NCBI GenBank assembly: GCA_020744425.1
Contig: JAGMUV010000005.1
Location: 1,984,001 to 2,048,000, forward strand
Direction: 5' to 3'
Origin: Dactylonectria macrodidyma
Taxonomy: Eukaryota > Ascomycota > Sordariomycetes > Hypocreales > Nectriaceae
DNA length: 64,000 nucleotides
A program made the translations under genes and the position numbers. Below are positions 12,180-25,071 of this stretch, piece by piece. The number at the start of each line of letters is the position of its first letter. Position 1 is the stretch's first letter. The notes under the pieces are model-generated. The model was not told where the DNA came from and searched no databases. It saw nothing but the letters and a program-made list of their open reading frames with translations.

Positions 12180-14495
12180 TCACTCCTCGTCTTCATCCTC
12201 GTCATCCTCATCTTCATCGTCGACAATCTCATCCTCATCTTCGTCATCCTCTTCCTCCTCGTCGCTGTCGATCACATCTTCGAGATCTGCCTTCTCCTCC
12301 TCTCTTCGTTTCCGGTCATCCTCGCGCCTTGACTCCTCGAGCAACTTGGCGCGCTCGGCGCGGGCCTTGCGCTGGCCAACGACGTAGGCGCCGAGGGGGG
12401 TCTTGGCGAGGTCAAAGTCGCGCAGGAAGGCCTCGACCTGGGAGCGGTCCCTGGGAGCAAAGTCGACCTTAGCGCGACGCTCCTCAATGAACTTGGCATT
12501 GCCCTCGAGCTTCTGGACTAGCAGGACGAGCTGGCCGACGAGCTTGGCGTTCTTGTTGCCCTGGGACTTGGAGCGCGCTTGCTTGAGCCATCGCTTGATC
12601 TGGATGTTGACCGGCAGGGCGAGTTCTGGGAAGGCGATGGAGGTGGCCCAGAGAAGGAAGTACTCGCCGAGGAGCTCAACGACTTGGTCACCGACGCTGT
12701 CCTGGTAGACACGCGTCCGCAGGAACGTCTTAGGAGCCTTGTATGCAGTGGCAAAGTCGAACGGCTTGATGGAGGCGGCCTTCGGGGGCTTCTTCATCTC
12801 AGCCGAGGTGAGGACTTCGATAAGAGCAGAAGCGAGTGGGATATAGGTACCGGTGGAACGAGAGATACGGAGGAGGGAGCGGATGAGATGGAAGCGGAGC
12901 GGGAAGTACAGGGCCGTAGGGATGAGACGCATGGCACCCATGGTGACCTGGACGAGCGGGTAGATCAGGAGCTTGAGCTGGCTCTCCTTACCGGACTCGG
13001 CCTCCTTGAGGGGGCTGCAGTGCTCAGCGAGGACGCAGGACCAGAAGTCGAGGGAGTGGGTGTACTGCCAGTTGTAGACGATACGGAAGGCGTCATTCTT
13101 GTTATGTACGATGCTGTTGCGTAGGTGGATGGCGAGCTGGCGGATGAAGGTGAAGGCAGTGGTGTAGCCGACAGCCTGGTCGATACCCCAGAGTTCAGCA
13201 GCTGAGTTCTTCATCAGGTTGATGCCCTGGATGGTGTTGGCGTTGGTGACGCGGCTGCCCTGGATGAGACCCTGGTAGACAGCCTTGAGGACCGTCTCAC
13301 GGATGCCCTTGTCGCCAATGACGACCAGACGTCGTAGGACGAGGAAGGCTGTGATCTTGGTCGTCTCAGAACTGGCGGGCTGGGCCCAGAAGTTGACGAC
13401 TGCCTTAGCGAGCGCCTTGATGAGCTTCTTGAAGGAGAGCAGGTAGGGTAGGATGGGAGTGATGGACGAGAGGGTGAGCTTGAGCGTCTTGTCGTCGGAG
13501 AGGGTGCCGAGGAGGTGCATGATGGATGAGGTGTATGTCTTGAGAAGCAACGATAGGGTGCGGAACTTTTTTGATTCGGTCTGAACGTGTACCTTTCCGG
13601 AGGCTGACTCCTTCACGGGGAGGTGATGGTTCATAACGACGGGGATCTCCTTTAGAGCAAGGATGAGGATGTCGTTGTAAACCTGGGGGCTGTTGATGGT
13701 GTACCGTTGCTTCACATCCTCGTCCCCGTCGTTGAGCACAGCGGCGCAGCGGAATGCGAGGACGACTCGTCGCGCTGCCTTCAAAGACTTCCTCTCGAGC
13801 ATAGCCTTCTTCCACGAGGCCACGAGCTCGCGGGTCAATTCACTCCCTGACCCTACGGGCTCGGGCTCTTCTGTCTTCTTTTCCTTCTTCCGCTTCTTCT
13901 TGGGTTGCTCTTCCGACTCATCTTCGCTGCCGCTTAGCTCGTCAACCTCGGCCAGGTCGGCGTCGTCGTCAAAATCCAGGGCCTCGGGGTCGTTCTCGAC
14001 GAGGAACTTGTAGAATTCGGGGTCCTTCTCGGCGAGATTCTCCATGGTCTTCTTGCTCATGCCCATATCGTCGTCGTCCTCTCCTTCATCCTCGCTATCA
14101 CTGGCGACAGGCTGCGCGCCAACCGAGTCGTCGGAGTCGCTTTCCTCGGCCTTCTGGGCATCACCCTCCGGGTCGCCTCTCTTGCGCTTCCCAAGCTTGC
14201 CCTCCTTTGTCCCCTTCTTGTCGATGATGTCGTCGAAGCCGCCCTGGAAGAAGTCGTCGACGCTCATTTCGTTGATCTTCTTTCCCTTAGGCGCAGGCTT
14301 CTTGGCCTCGCCCTCGGCACCATCCTTGGAACCCTTGTAGAATTCGGCATCCACTGTTTTTCGGAGCACCTTCTTGGCCTTGATCTGCTGGCGCTGCTTG
14401 ACCTTGGCGTTGGCCTTTCTCTTGTCGAGAACACCGGTAAGTCGATTCTTCTCGAACTTCTTTGTCGCCTTGAGATTCTTCTTGCCAGGCGCCAT
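12180..14495 (-). CDS. NOC2: Nucleolar complex protein 2 (60S ribosome biogenesis)
   Basis: Noc2 pairs with Noc1 in the nucleolus and Noc3 in the nucleoplasm to move pre-60S particles. A single exon encodes 771 residues from the ATG at 14495. The N terminus is strongly basic (KKNLKATKKFEKNRL), as expected for a nucleolar protein. Acidic stretches fill about 85-190. The Noc2 core spans roughly 280-650, with recognisable family text such as GAMRLIPTALYFPLRFHLIR and GTYIPLASALIEVL. The C terminus ends in a very acidic DEDDEDEDEE tail. Length fits the family (yeast about 710). It starts 291 bases from the divergent VPS28 gene and the two probably share a promoter region. Confidence 0.93.
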   Translation of the reverse strand: MAPGKKNLKATKKFEKNRLTGVLDKRKANAKVKQRQQIKAKKVLRKTVDAEFYKGSKDGAEGEAKKPAPKGKKINEMSVDDFFQGGFDDIIDKKGTKEGKLGKRKRGDPEGDAQKAEESDSDDSVGAQPVASDSEDEGEDDDDMGMSKKTMENLAEKDPEFYKFLVENDPEALDFDDDADLAEVDELSGSEDESEEQPKKKRKKEKKTEEPEPVGSGSELTRELVASWKKAMLERKSLKAARRVVLAFRCAAVLNDGDEDVKQRYTINSPQVYNDILILALKEIPVVMNHHLPVKESASGKVHVQTESKKFRTLSLLLKTYTSSIMHLLGTLSDDKTLKLTLSSITPILPYLLSFKKLIKALAKAVVNFWAQPASSETTKITAFLVLRRLVVIGDKGIRETVLKAVYQGLIQGSRVTNANTIQGINLMKNSAAELWGIDQAVGYTTAFTFIRQLAIHLRNSIVHNKNDAFRIVYNWQYTHSLDFWSCVLAEHCSPLKEAESGKESQLKLLIYPLVQVTMGAMRLIPTALYFPLRFHLIRSLLRISRSTGTYIPLASALIEVLTSAEMKKPPKAASIKPFDFATAYKAPKTFLRTRVYQDSVGDQVVELLGEYFLLWATSIAFPELALPVNIQIKRWLKQARSKSQGNKNAKLVGQLVLLVQKLEGNAKFIEERRAKVDFAPRDRSQVEAFLRDFDLAKTPLGAYVVGQRKARAERAKLLEESRREDDRKRREEEKADLEDVIDSDEEEEDDEDEDEIVDDEDEDDEDEDEE

Positions 14496-14786
14496 TGTGG
14501 ATGGCGGGAGCGCGCTGGCTGGTGAGGAATTGGGAAACTTGGGTTTTGGTGAAGGATTTGAGACGTTGGAGCATACGGTTTTCGTCGCAGCTCAGCGTTG
14601 AAGCCAAAAATTTTGCGGCTGGCTTATCGATAACCATCGGGTCCAGAAACAGTAGGCGGTGGGATGTTTCTGCCGCGTCCCTCTACGTAACCAGTCTAGA
14701 CCCACCGACATCCCACCTCCACCTCCACCTCAGCTCTATAATGGCCGCCTATACTGCTCGATGAGCAAGTCGATGCTTCGTCCAAC

Positions 14787-15618
14787 ATGATACCGCGACA
14801 AGGCTATGCGCCAACGCCGCACAGCTATGTTCCGAATACGAACCTTTCCGCGACCATAAATCTGGATGAAGTGCGGCAAATCCGACCCTTCATTGTCTTG
14901 GCGGACACCGTTACTAACGGTGCCATCTTGTAGGAGGTCAAGCTGACCGAGACACGCGCTGAGCGCGACCTCCAAGACTCCCTCGGCGAATTGTTTAGCA
15001 TTATCATTACGCTCGACGAGCTTGAGAAGGCGTTTCTCAAGGATTCAATCCCCGAGGCCGAGTACACCGAGATATGCGAGAGATCGTTGAGACAGTACAA
15101 GGCACTGCTGGCCGATGAGACTATTGCCAAGGAATTCGAGGGCCTGGAAGAGTTCAAGGCCAAGTGGGATGTGCGCTTACCACTCAATGATGCGCGTTGT
15201 GGAACTATGCTAACAAAGCGCCCAGCTTGATGCACCTCGCGCAACTGAACGTCTCCGCGTCGGCTTGCCCTCGACGACCATCACGGCTGCCTCCTCAGCG
15301 CCTCTCCCAGCTCCCTCAGCGGCCAACAACACCAGCGGCGTGCTGATCCTCGAGGCCACACAGGAGTTTATCACGTTCCTTGACGCCGTCAAGCTCGGCC
15401 TCCTCTCCAAAGACCAGCTGCACCCCCTACTCTCAGACGTCATCCAGTCAGTCAACCGCGTCACGGACAAGGACTTTGAGAACCGCGGCAAGATTGTGCA
15501 GTGGCTCATCACCCTTAACCAGATGAAAGCTACCGAGGAGCTGAGCGAGCAGCAGGCCCGTGAGCTCGAGCTAGATATCCAGCAGGCGTACCAGGGCTTC
15601 AGGCGGACTCTGACATGA
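14787..15618 (+). CDS. VPS28: ESCRT-I subunit Vps28
   Basis: Vps28 joins Vps23 and Vps37 in ESCRT-I, which sorts ubiquitinated cargo into multivesicular bodies at endosomes and recruits ESCRT-II. Three exons (14787-14870, 14934-15170, 15226-15618) give 237 residues. The first intron has a TTACTAAC branch site and a TAG acceptor. All junctions keep frame. The N-terminal core reads LQDSLGELFSIIITLDELEK and EYTEICERSLRQYKALL. The C-terminal four-helix domain starts at about residue 140 (LEATQEFITFLDAVKLGL) and ends QQAYQGFRRTLT. An ATG at 14742 upstream opens only a short frame that stops at once, so the ATG at 14787 is preferred. The gene converges with MDM12, 175 bases away. Confidence 0.93.
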
Positions 15619-15793
15619 TATTGAATGAGACATTTGCCATGTGTGCTTGTCCCTTTGATTATTTTGAGGACCGAGCTGAGGTGGAATTAGTCTTGGGCTT
15701 GAGCCATACTTGAGTGTAAATATGCCATGACGCCGGAAGGCATTGCCTTCTTTCTGAATATACTCATAATGACCGCCATGCCATGCCATGCCA

Positions 15794-17059
15794 TCATACC
15801 AGGAAGGTCCAGAAACTGGGATATACAAACTCCTCTTCAAAGATCCTCCTCACCTGTTCCAGCACAAACCTCTCCACCTTGCCAACGTTTTTCAGACTCT
15901 GCTTGCGGCCATCCCGCTCGCCAATCTCGCTCTCTACCTTGATCTCTTGTAACAGACCGCCGAACCTCGGCTTAGGGTGCTCATCTTTTGCGGCAGCCTC
16001 GCTCTCGTCCTCGTCCGGTTCCACTGCGGCGAGTGCATCATCCGGGCTGAGGAAGCAGAAGTGGACGCGCTTGCGGATGTTGGCCAGGACACCAACGCCA
16101 TCGAAGGACATGCCCGTGATGTTGAGCTTGAGTGGGATACCGACGAAGCTAGGCATGGGATAATCCAGTAAGATCTCCGCTGTCAAATTCAGGCGTATGT
16201 CGCCGCGGTATTGGATCCTGAAGACGGCTTGTACATCATCGACCCGGGGCTCCCGTCTGGAGTCTTCACCCTGTGGATCCTCATCGTCGTCGTCATCGTC
16301 GTCAACGATGGCTGAGCCCGTCATGGCCGTCACAGGGGCATCCCGTGTGGGCGGCCGCGACGTCCCTACCGAGGTTGGTGCCAGAGTTGACACGCTCGAC
16401 TTCTCACGCAAGCCCTGCAGCGGCGGCGCGAGGCTGGCGCTGAAGTTTTCGACTGAGATACTGCTCTGGGACGGGTTCCGGCTGTGGCTAGGGCTCCGCG
16501 AGTCGTAGTGGTGAGCTATTGGCCCGCCCATCCAGCTGTTGCCCAGATGCGCTCCAGCGACGGCGGCTAGCGGCGTATGCGTGCCCGTTCCCAGGTTGCC
16601 CGTTCCCAGATGACCCTGGAAATAGTTGAGTCCCGGGCCACCGAGAAGGCCCGGCGTCGAGGCACCGAGAAACGGGCTGCCGAGGTCGTGGCCCATGAAC
16701 TCGTGACGCAGCAGATCCCGCCTCAAGCCTCCTGGCCGGCGTCTCGATGCATCCCCGTGAGCCCGGCTTTGGCGCTCCCTCTTCGGCACGCTAACGACCT
16801 CGGGCTCTGAATCCTCCTCCTCGCTCTCGTCATCTTCAAGATCCTGGTCGTAGAAATCCGGTAGTGGGTCCGTGATGTCCTTGAGGTCCAGCCTCGGCGG
16901 GATGGTACCGAAGTCGAAGCCGTGAACGTTGACGGATCGGATGAATCGCGGCAGCGGCACCGTCTGGAACTTGTCATGGATAAATGTCCGGATCCGCTCC
17001 GCGAGCGCTTCACCGTCGGGGCCGCTGGTGAGCGTCTCCCAGTTGAGATCGATGGACAT
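15794..17059 (-). CDS. MDM12: Mdm12, ERMES complex subunit
   Basis: Mdm12 is the cytosolic SMP-domain subunit of the ER-mitochondria encounter structure, which tethers the two organelles and moves phospholipids. A single exon encodes 421 residues. The ATG at 17059 starts MSIDLNWETL, the usual Mdm12 N terminus; the frame upstream opens only with GTG. The SMP fold is split, as in other filamentous fungi. Its first part is at about 1-75 (FIRSVNVHGFDFGTIPPRL). Then comes an acidic DDESEEEDSE stretch and a long low-complexity insert to about 265. The second SMP part follows (AVFRIQYRGDIRLNLTAEIL, PSFVGIPLKLNITGMSFDGV) to the C terminus, FVYPSFWTFLV. Confidence 0.93.
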   Translation of the reverse strand: MSIDLNWETLTSGPDGEALAERIRTFIHDKFQTVPLPRFIRSVNVHGFDFGTIPPRLDLKDITDPLPDFYDQDLEDDESEEEDSEPEVVSVPKRERQSRAHGDASRRRPGGLRRDLLRHEFMGHDLGSPFLGASTPGLLGGPGLNYFQGHLGTGNLGTGTHTPLAAVAGAHLGNSWMGGPIAHHYDSRSPSHSRNPSQSSISVENFSASLAPPLQGLREKSSVSTLAPTSVGTSRPPTRDAPVTAMTGSAIVDDDDDDDEDPQGEDSRREPRVDDVQAVFRIQYRGDIRLNLTAEILLDYPMPSFVGIPLKLNITGMSFDGVGVLANIRKRVHFCFLSPDDALAAVEPDEDESEAAAKDEHPKPRFGGLLQEIKVESEIGERDGRKQSLKNVGKVERFVLEQVRRIFEEEFVYPSFWTFLV

Positions 17060-17561
17060 TTGCGCTTGCTTTGATGTCCGTTTGTTTTGTTGAAGTGCGA
17101 TGTCCACCTCGATGAGATGGCTCAGCCCATTCGCTGAGTTTGAGCCCAGTTTCGTTTATTGGTTTAATTAGCGGGCTTCAGCGGGTTCCAGCGGCCTGAA
17201 GCACTATAATCTTAGGCCACCGCACCACCGAACCCAAGTGGCACTCAAGTCAACTCTAATCAGGAGGAAAGATTGAACGACTGACATCAAATTCATCTAA
17301 CATGTTGTTTTCATAGGGTATCTAGGCAGCTAACATAATGCCTCGTCGTCCAAGATTCTCCGCCAAAAATACGAACATATCCCTCCCTTTGAATGAATGC
17401 GTAGAGGAGGCTTCGCATGACACTCGCTCCATGTCCATAATGTATCTAGTTCAACAAGAGTGTGCGCCCCCAAGTACTCGAAAGTATCATTAAGAATAAA
17501 TCAGTTCATGTCAGCCGTGACATAGTCATGCCTTCCGTGTTCATCCCGAAAGTATCTTCTT
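17060..17561. other. FAB1 3' flank and MDM12 promoter region
   Basis: Both neighbours are on the minus strand, so this 502-base stretch holds the FAB1 3' untranslated region and the MDM12 5' region. A near-direct repeat (GCGGGCTTCAGCGGGTTCCAGCGG) lies at about 17171-17194. No gene seen. Confidence 0.5.
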
Positions 17562-20500
17562 TTATCGTAGCATATCAGGCTCCTCAAACCTGGCGCGCCC
17601 ATAAGTATGAGGGTACTGAGGATTATTAAACAGATGCCAACAGTTTGGCGCTTGTAGGATGTATCTGAACATTCACCCATTAGCATGACAGTATTTCATC
17701 GTCAGGTAGAGGAAACCATACCGTGCCATCGCCTCTCGGAAGCGTGACTTGTACTCCTTGGGACTTGTTACAGTAGGTCGGTTGCGGCCTCCGCCCGCAA
17801 ATCCGCGGTCCTTGATCCAACTCTCCAACTTCTTGTCCCAGGTGTATGTGCGGATGCAGTCAATGATTCCGACGACCAGCTCTTTTCGTGCCTCATCCAC
17901 GGCAATCATGAGGGAGTAGTCCATGACGTTTTGCCTCGCCAAGAACAAAGTATCGTTCCAGACTGACGCCCTGAGAAGCTTCTTCGAATGCTCACGCGCG
18001 AACAGAGGAGACTCATAGATGTACTCAACCATATTTTCGTCGAGGAGGACTTCGTTCTGCTCTCCTGTCGACTCAATCTTGCGGTTGCGCATCGATCCCT
18101 TGAGATCGAAGATTCTTGAAGCAGACCGGTCGTAGAACAGGTTCTCCGTTACCAGCAGGTCTAGCTTGATATCGGTTCCAGTGACTGGGTTCTTGATGAA
18201 GACTTGGAAAAAGCCAAGCATCTTGGCAATGACCGAGGGCAGGTCATGGAATAGAGCCTCTGCCATGATGTTAAAGTATCCTGGTGCAAATCGGAGGAAG
18301 GCTGAGGTTTCGATAGGCGACAAGGACTATGTTCATATTAGCTTCGGAAACGAAGAAGATTGAGAAAAAGCGTACCTTCAATATCAATCGGTCATCAAGA
18401 GTCTTCAAGAAGACTGATTTAGTCTTGCCACCCCTCGAGTCCCACTTGAGGCATCGGGACAGCGACTCAATAATTCGCTCTGCCACGCCACACTTTCTCC
18501 TGAGGGCATCAAACTGCTCAGCATAGAAAATCTTGCACGTCATAGTCGCCGAGCCCTCGCGAAATTGGTACTTGAGATGTGTGCCTGTGACGCGGAGCAG
18601 ACTTTTCTCCAACTCACTCTCCGACACCATCCAGTCAGCACTGTCTGAGGTAGGGAACGACTTGGGTTCGGTATCCCCGCCACTCTCGGATTCCTGCTGC
18701 ATCATCTCCTGGGCCTCGCGTCGGATATTGGCCAGTTTGCCTTGATAGTCTTCGCTGTTGAGAGCTAGAGCCACGACAGAACTAGGCTCATCTTCTCGCA
18801 CAATGATATCAGAGTCAACAAATATGTGGTCGGTAGAGTTGACAGGGTAGTCCAGCGGTGTCCATCCGCTCGCGGAGCGTTCTGCCCAGAAGGTGGTGAG
18901 GTATTTCATTAAACTTGTCCTCTGGTGCTTGGGAAGTTCGAGTGGAATGTCGGTGCTGGGTTCAAGCGAGTCCGCGATCTCTTTGATGTCGGGTAGATAT
19001 TCATCTGGAACGGAGTGCTCATGATCGCTACCTCCTCCCTCATCGTCTGAGAATCCTTGGCTCGTATTCGCAGTGGTAGTTTCATCATTATCCTCCTTCG
19101 AGGGCTGCTGGTCATGTGGAAATGTTTGCTCTACTGGTGTTGGGGGTTCCGTCGGAGGCTCAGTCCTCGGCGCAACCTCAGACTGTCGAGACGTGATGCT
19201 TGCTGACCGCTGCTTACCATCACGATCCGCACTGGACTCGGCAGGTGGTGAAGGCTCTTCGAACGCCTCGTTTACATCATCATAGACCTGGACAATTGCC
19301 TTTGTTGACGTCCTTGGTAGCATCGCTCGGGGCGGACGCATGCTGGCGGCACGCTTCTTGCGATCTCTGATGCGTTCTTTTTCAAACTCACGACTGAGTT
19401 GTTCGAAGTGTCTTGCCAAGGTTGAAACTTTGGACTCTCTTTTCTTGTGTATGAATCGAGGAATGCCTGACGCCGTGGCTTTCCCACGATTTTTGAGAGT
19501 CGTTAGGCTCAGTCGATCCGAGAGTTTCTTATCCACTCTGATCGGACTGTCTGGCTGTGATTCAGGGCTTGTGCATTCCAGTGGAATTGTTTTTGATTTC
19601 TCCACGCCAAATGCTTTTCCAACCCCAGACTGGCTCCTAGGCAGGGTTCGGATAGGCTGGGAAGTGGCTCGTACCATCGGCGGTGACACGCTCTGGCCGG
19701 ACTTACGGGACGGTGTTCGCTCAGCCACAGGAATTGACGAGCCAGCAGATTCGTGAGGGCTAGTTCGAGTGCTTTGTTCGCGACGCATCTGGTCTACTTT
19801 CTCGGTCAAAGTTTGACCTGGAGTTGGCAAGGAGGCGGATGGTAGGGGAGGGACTTCGTCGGTAGCCTCGATCAACGAGGCCTGGTCTAAAGTAGTCCCA
19901 TTGAGGTGCTGGCTATCGGCCGTTGGCGATAGTGGTATATCCAATGGGGTCGCATCCTGTGCTTGGTTCTGGCAATCTTGCTGTCGATGTTCCGTAGCTT
20001 GAGGAGTGTCCGCAGCGGAGTGTGCTAGATCCAGGTGTTCTACCCGTTCGATAGCACTTTCGGGCGGTGTGTCGAGCTTGGTATCATCTCCGCCCAGTCC
20101 TTTGTCGTTGGCGGGGTGAGCTGAAGTCATACTACCCTCCATGCTGTTGTCCGTATAGTCCGTGGGTTGCGTGCTCTTTTCCTCAGCCTCTGTGAAGGTC
20201 TGGGATGGTCGTTCTTCGCTATCTGCAGTAGATGGCGCCCCTTCATTCGATGCAAGTGACTCCTTTGACTCGTTGTCCGTGAACATCTTCTTGAGCTGCA
20301 TGATCGTCAACTGGCGCATATCCTTGTCTCCGAGGAAATCTGCCTCAAACTTGGTAAAAGCTTGGTCCCATTCACCAGCCTTCTCTAACATCTCTCGCAC
20401 GATGCTATTGAAGGGCACCACTTCGTAGTACTTTGAATTCACGTAGATGTCTTGCAGTCTTTGGACCATGGCGGGTTGGTCTCCCTTTGCCTTTGCAATC

Positions 20501-23500
20501 AAACGGTCCACTTCTGCCTTGCAGAGATCCGCTTTCTCAGGAAGAACACTGTCGATTCGGATACTCAGGAGCCTAGTATTGACCGAGGACATGAACTTTT
20601 CCCAACGCTGCTCCATTTTGCTGAAGATTTCGTTTTTGAGCTTCAAGTCATTGGCAACCTTCCAGGTTATTCTCGCTCGAGGGACAACGATCTCCAACAG
20701 ATCGATAGGGTCCCAGTGGATTCGGATTCGCACATGCTCCAAGCTAAAGTATCGAACGTGCTCGCGGTGATGGTCGTGGGTACAGTGGTGACTATCCTTC
20801 ATCCGCAGACCACGACCCCACAACAGTAGCTCGAGGTATTTGCCGAAAGAGTACTTGAACGTGGTGTCAGACATGGCTGTCTCTTCTGTGTCCTTCTTAC
20901 AAGTCTTGCAGTATGTCCACATTGTTATGCCCTCACCAAGGTCGGGTCGTCTTGGAGTCGCCGTTGGCACATGCTCGACGAAAACTGTGATTCGAGACTG
21001 GTCATGAACATAGGTTCGGTGATGCTCGACCATCTTGCGCTCGCAGCCATTGGAGTTGCATACGTCCTCCATTGTGTATACAAGATGCTCAATGTACTGC
21101 CCCAACGTGCAATCCGGATCCATGCCAGTATCAATATGTTCATCGTAGAAGTTGATGGCCACCAGGGAGGGTTCTGTACAGGGGATTTTCGTTTCTGTGC
21201 AGATGACCGAAAACAGAACCACGATATTCTGATGCGAGTACGGGTCAAAAAGATCAATGTTTCCTTGGATGTATGTCTCCCACTGACGAGTTTGTGTTTG
21301 GTAGTTGTAAAGTGCTTTGTCGTACTCAGCGTCATGGACGGCATGGAGAATCTCCATGATTTGTTTTGGGGCTTTCTGGCCAATTTCATCGACCATTTCC
21401 GGTCTGATGAGCTGGAATTGCTGTGGCTCGGCTTTCTCCGGATCCTTCGTTTCCTCAACTACGTCGTGGTCGCGCAGTCGACGCAAGTACAACAGTCGTC
21501 GTTCTTGCTCGCGCGCTTTCATCAGGAGATATGGTTGTGTGAACTTGACGTATGGCGAGGCAGATAGAATCTTTGTCTCGTACTTGGATACCATGTCACT
21601 GTAGAAGGTCGGCATCGGGATATCATCGGGGACTTGGTTATCTTGGTCTTGCGCGTTGTGAGTGTGGCTTTCGTGAAGAGAAACCATCTTTGGACGCTCT
21701 TGAACAGGCTGCTCAGGTTGTGAGAGTGACGCAGCGTCATCCGTGCCAGATATGCTGGCGCTATCCACGGTGGTCTGAGATGGTGGTTCACTCTCTCCTG
21801 GAGCTTGGTTTATCACCACGGCGGGCCCATCTCTAGAGACGTCGATGCTGTTGAGGCTCAAAGACTTAGTGCTGTCATTCAAGGCATTGAGTGAGCTCGT
21901 CATAGAATCGCCGCCTTCGGGTGCTTCGATGGACTCATCTCTGAGGAGGCTGGACTCTAGTTTCAGATTGTAGACAACATACACCATGAACTCCATGATG
22001 TGTTTGATCTTCGCAAGTGTCATGTTGTTTGCGCCTCGCATGGTGATGGTACATCCTAATTCCGGCGCACACCCAGATAGGAAGATGTACGACTTCTTCC
22101 GGCCAGGGTAATCATTGTTGACGAAAGTCCTCACCTCAAATGCAGCGCATCTTCCCACCTGGACAGGCAAAGCAAGCATGTCCAAGGATGAGATGATTTC
22201 GGTTTCAGCACACCGTGCGACTGCCTCGATGACTGTGTGCTTAACATTGTAAGCCACCGAGATATTCGCTTCGGAGAGATACTGAAGTGCCACGCCTGAG
22301 ACACTCTTCTCGGCGAGTAGTACTTGAGGACGAAGGTTCGTAATCCTTTGCACGACAACTCGAAGAAACTCTTTCTCCTGTTCGATGACAGGCTGCAGGC
22401 TCATAAAGTGTTGTTGATGTCGTTGATACTCGATAGGAAAAGTAACGAGCACAATCCGGGGGTTCGCGATCCGACGAGGCATGCTCTTGAGAGCCAAGTT
22501 CTTTGTAAACACAACTCCTGAGATGTAGGATGTGTCGCCAGGTTTTCCACCAGGAATTCGTTTTAGCTTGACATAGTGCCTGATGTCCATGTCTTCACCT
22601 TTGGCAACATCCGGGTCCACATCATCGGTTGAGCGCAAGAGGATAGGCACGAGGGCTTTCTGCCATGCTGGAGGGTTGGGGACTTCAGCATCCTCGAGAA
22701 GCTGGTGCAAGAGCTTGTCGACATGCCTCAAGCTAGATGCATTCAGCTCCGCTTTTGGCGCCTTCTTATGTTGTAATGAATCGCTCCTCGTAACCTGGGT
22801 TGCACTCTGATTCGGTGTATCCATCGAGAAGAGCATTTCGGATGATGTTGAGAAGCCTTTGTAAACACCAGACTTGGGCCGTGGGGATGCCAGGTGGTGA
22901 CCACTGACATTGCTCGTATTGCGCCGCCTAGGTGCTCTTCTGTGGCTGGCTGTCCCGGGTAACCCACTCAAATCCTCGAAGCCACCTCTGCTTACGAAAC
23001 TCATACCGCTGATGCTCTTCTCGCCTCCCCTATGACGATACTTCCTTCCAGCATTCACGAAGGGCGCAAGCTCAGATTTATCATTGTCAAAACTTGCTGG
23101 CTGCAGGTCACCTTGAGCCATGGTAGCAAAAATGCTCATTTGCTCATCCTCGCTCGATTCGTCCGACATGTAATCAGCCAGCTCAGGGTCAATGATGTTA
23201 TCGTCATGAAAAGCCGGGAACTTTGGTTTCTTGGCATTTTCGGCAGCAATTCCCTGTCTGAAAGGCGCGCGTTCTTCTGGGGCAGGTTTGAATCGCCCCA
23301 GGAAGCCACCCTTTGAGTGATGTCGCTTGTGTCCGGCAGAAGAGTGCGGCCTGCCACTCAATGACTTTAGAGATCGCGATGAGCCTGGTCTGCTTAGCTG
23401 AGGTGCGTCAATCTCAAGGACAGCCGCTGTACGATTCTCCCCGACTCGGCGCGTTGCAGCGATCGCCATCATTGGTGTCGTTAATGGTCGAGAGTCCTCT

Positions 23501-25071
23501 GAGCCTTCCGATCCTAGTCCAGATTCTTGTTCCCTAAGCCTCGACTGACTGGCATTACTAAGGGTCTTTGCATGATTTGATCCGAAGAATCTCGGCATGA
23601 ATGACTGCTCATCTCCGGAGTCTTCGGAAGCACTTCCATCAAAGCGTCTGCTAATCACTTCGAGGCATCTTTTGCAAACACGGAGTGAACCCTGCACACC
23701 AAACTTTTCTCCAGATATCACAGTCGTGCACTTTGAGTCAAAGATGCAACCACAGGTGCGACAGTGATGTTTTCTGCGGAACGCTGTGAAGGGCGCCTGG
23801 CAGAGGAAGCACTCTTTGACGGTATCGTCCTTCATCCAAAATTCCTTGTTGAGAACTTGTTTGCGCATTCTGTCAAGTTGTGCATTCACTTGCTCTGATG
23901 CCTCGTCGTTGCTCATGACTGTTCCAGGGATCCTGAGACCCCCAGTTGCCATAGTTTGTGGTTGTGGATCTTGAGAGAATGACTCGTGGCAAACGGAGTT
24001 GTGAGCAGAGGTATTGACACGGCTCGCTTCGGCAGTTCCGCGGTCTAGGGACGAGTCTCTAGAACCAGAGTCACCGGGGGACCTAGACCGACTGATTCGA
24101 TCGATGACGGTAGGTCTCCGCCGAATGCTATCTGGGGAGAGAAGGGAAGAGGTTACGGAGTCGCTGCGGATTCCACGGGTTTGCAAAGATGTGACTGCGC
24201 GAGAAGAGTTCTTCACTGGACTAGACGGAGTGTCTATACTCCCCTCAATACTTGATGTATCCTCTCGCTTGGATCGGGGTGGCAATTTTCCTTCTTTCAA
24301 GTCGTACAGATTAACCGAGGCGTCAGTTGGCACAAGGTGTGCCTGGAGATCTGCCCTAGAAATGCTTTTTCGACTAGATGCTTGGCCGTTGCTATCTTCG
24401 GTGCGTATAGTGCTACGGCTGGCATCCCGGTGTACAGTAACAGGGGCGATGGTGGGATCGGCAGCAATGGAGCTGGGTGCTTTAGACGCTTGATTTGACT
24501 TGCCTCCAGTCATCAAGCTGATGCTTGTGGGCTTGGATGTCTGTGGCTGCTGTGATCGACCGTCGGCAGCTCCAGCCGAGACCATAGGTGAGGTGACATC
24601 AGTTGTGAGGGGTGGTTGTGATGTAATGGTGGACAACGTAGCGGTGGTGTCGGCACGACTAAGCGAACTCGTCGAAGCCTTCGAGGCATGGCCACCACTG
24701 ATGGATGTCCTTTTGGACGGGGGTTCTTGTTTTTCTGCGGTATTCTCCTCCGGTATCGTCTTGGATGAACTCCCCGCACCAACCGCCTCCTTGAATCGAC
24801 TGTATAGACCGCTGAGACCCTGGTGTACTAGATCGCCAGCCGCGCCCCTGCTCTCGGAGGCAGGCGCAGCGCCCGGGGGAGGGGCAAAGTCGTTGAAGGT
24901 TGTGAGAGAGTCACACTGGCTCGCCGAGGTGTGTATCTTGTCGAGGGTGTGCGCGAGTTGCTCCTTGTCGGTGGTAGAACTGACGGATATCGAGTTAATT
25001 GAGTCACGGCGGGTTCGGAGAGGAGAGCCGGAGACCGGAGAGTCGTTCGAGGGCCTGGCGTTACTAGCCAT
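17562..25071 (-). CDS. FAB1: 1-phosphatidylinositol-3-phosphate 5-kinase (Fab1/PIKfyve)
   Basis: Fab1 makes PI(3,5)P2 on vacuole and endosome membranes and controls vacuole size and trafficking. Three exons (25071-18376, 18326-17722, 17664-17562) give 2467 residues; introns are 49 and 57 bases and both junctions keep frame. Domain order: low-complexity 1-400; FYVE zinc finger at about 411-477 with CFLCQAPF and RRKHHCRTCG; TCP-1/Cpn60-like domain at about 800-1040; Fab1-specific Cys-rich region at about 1160-1500; a long disordered linker; PIP kinase at about 2100-2467. In the kinase the second exon carries FDLKGSMRNRK, QNVMDYSLMIAV and the catalytic-type GIIDCIRTYTWDKKLE. The short last exon adds 34 residues, starting ARYILQAP. 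The 5' flank is open in frame but has no ATG. Confidence 0.95.
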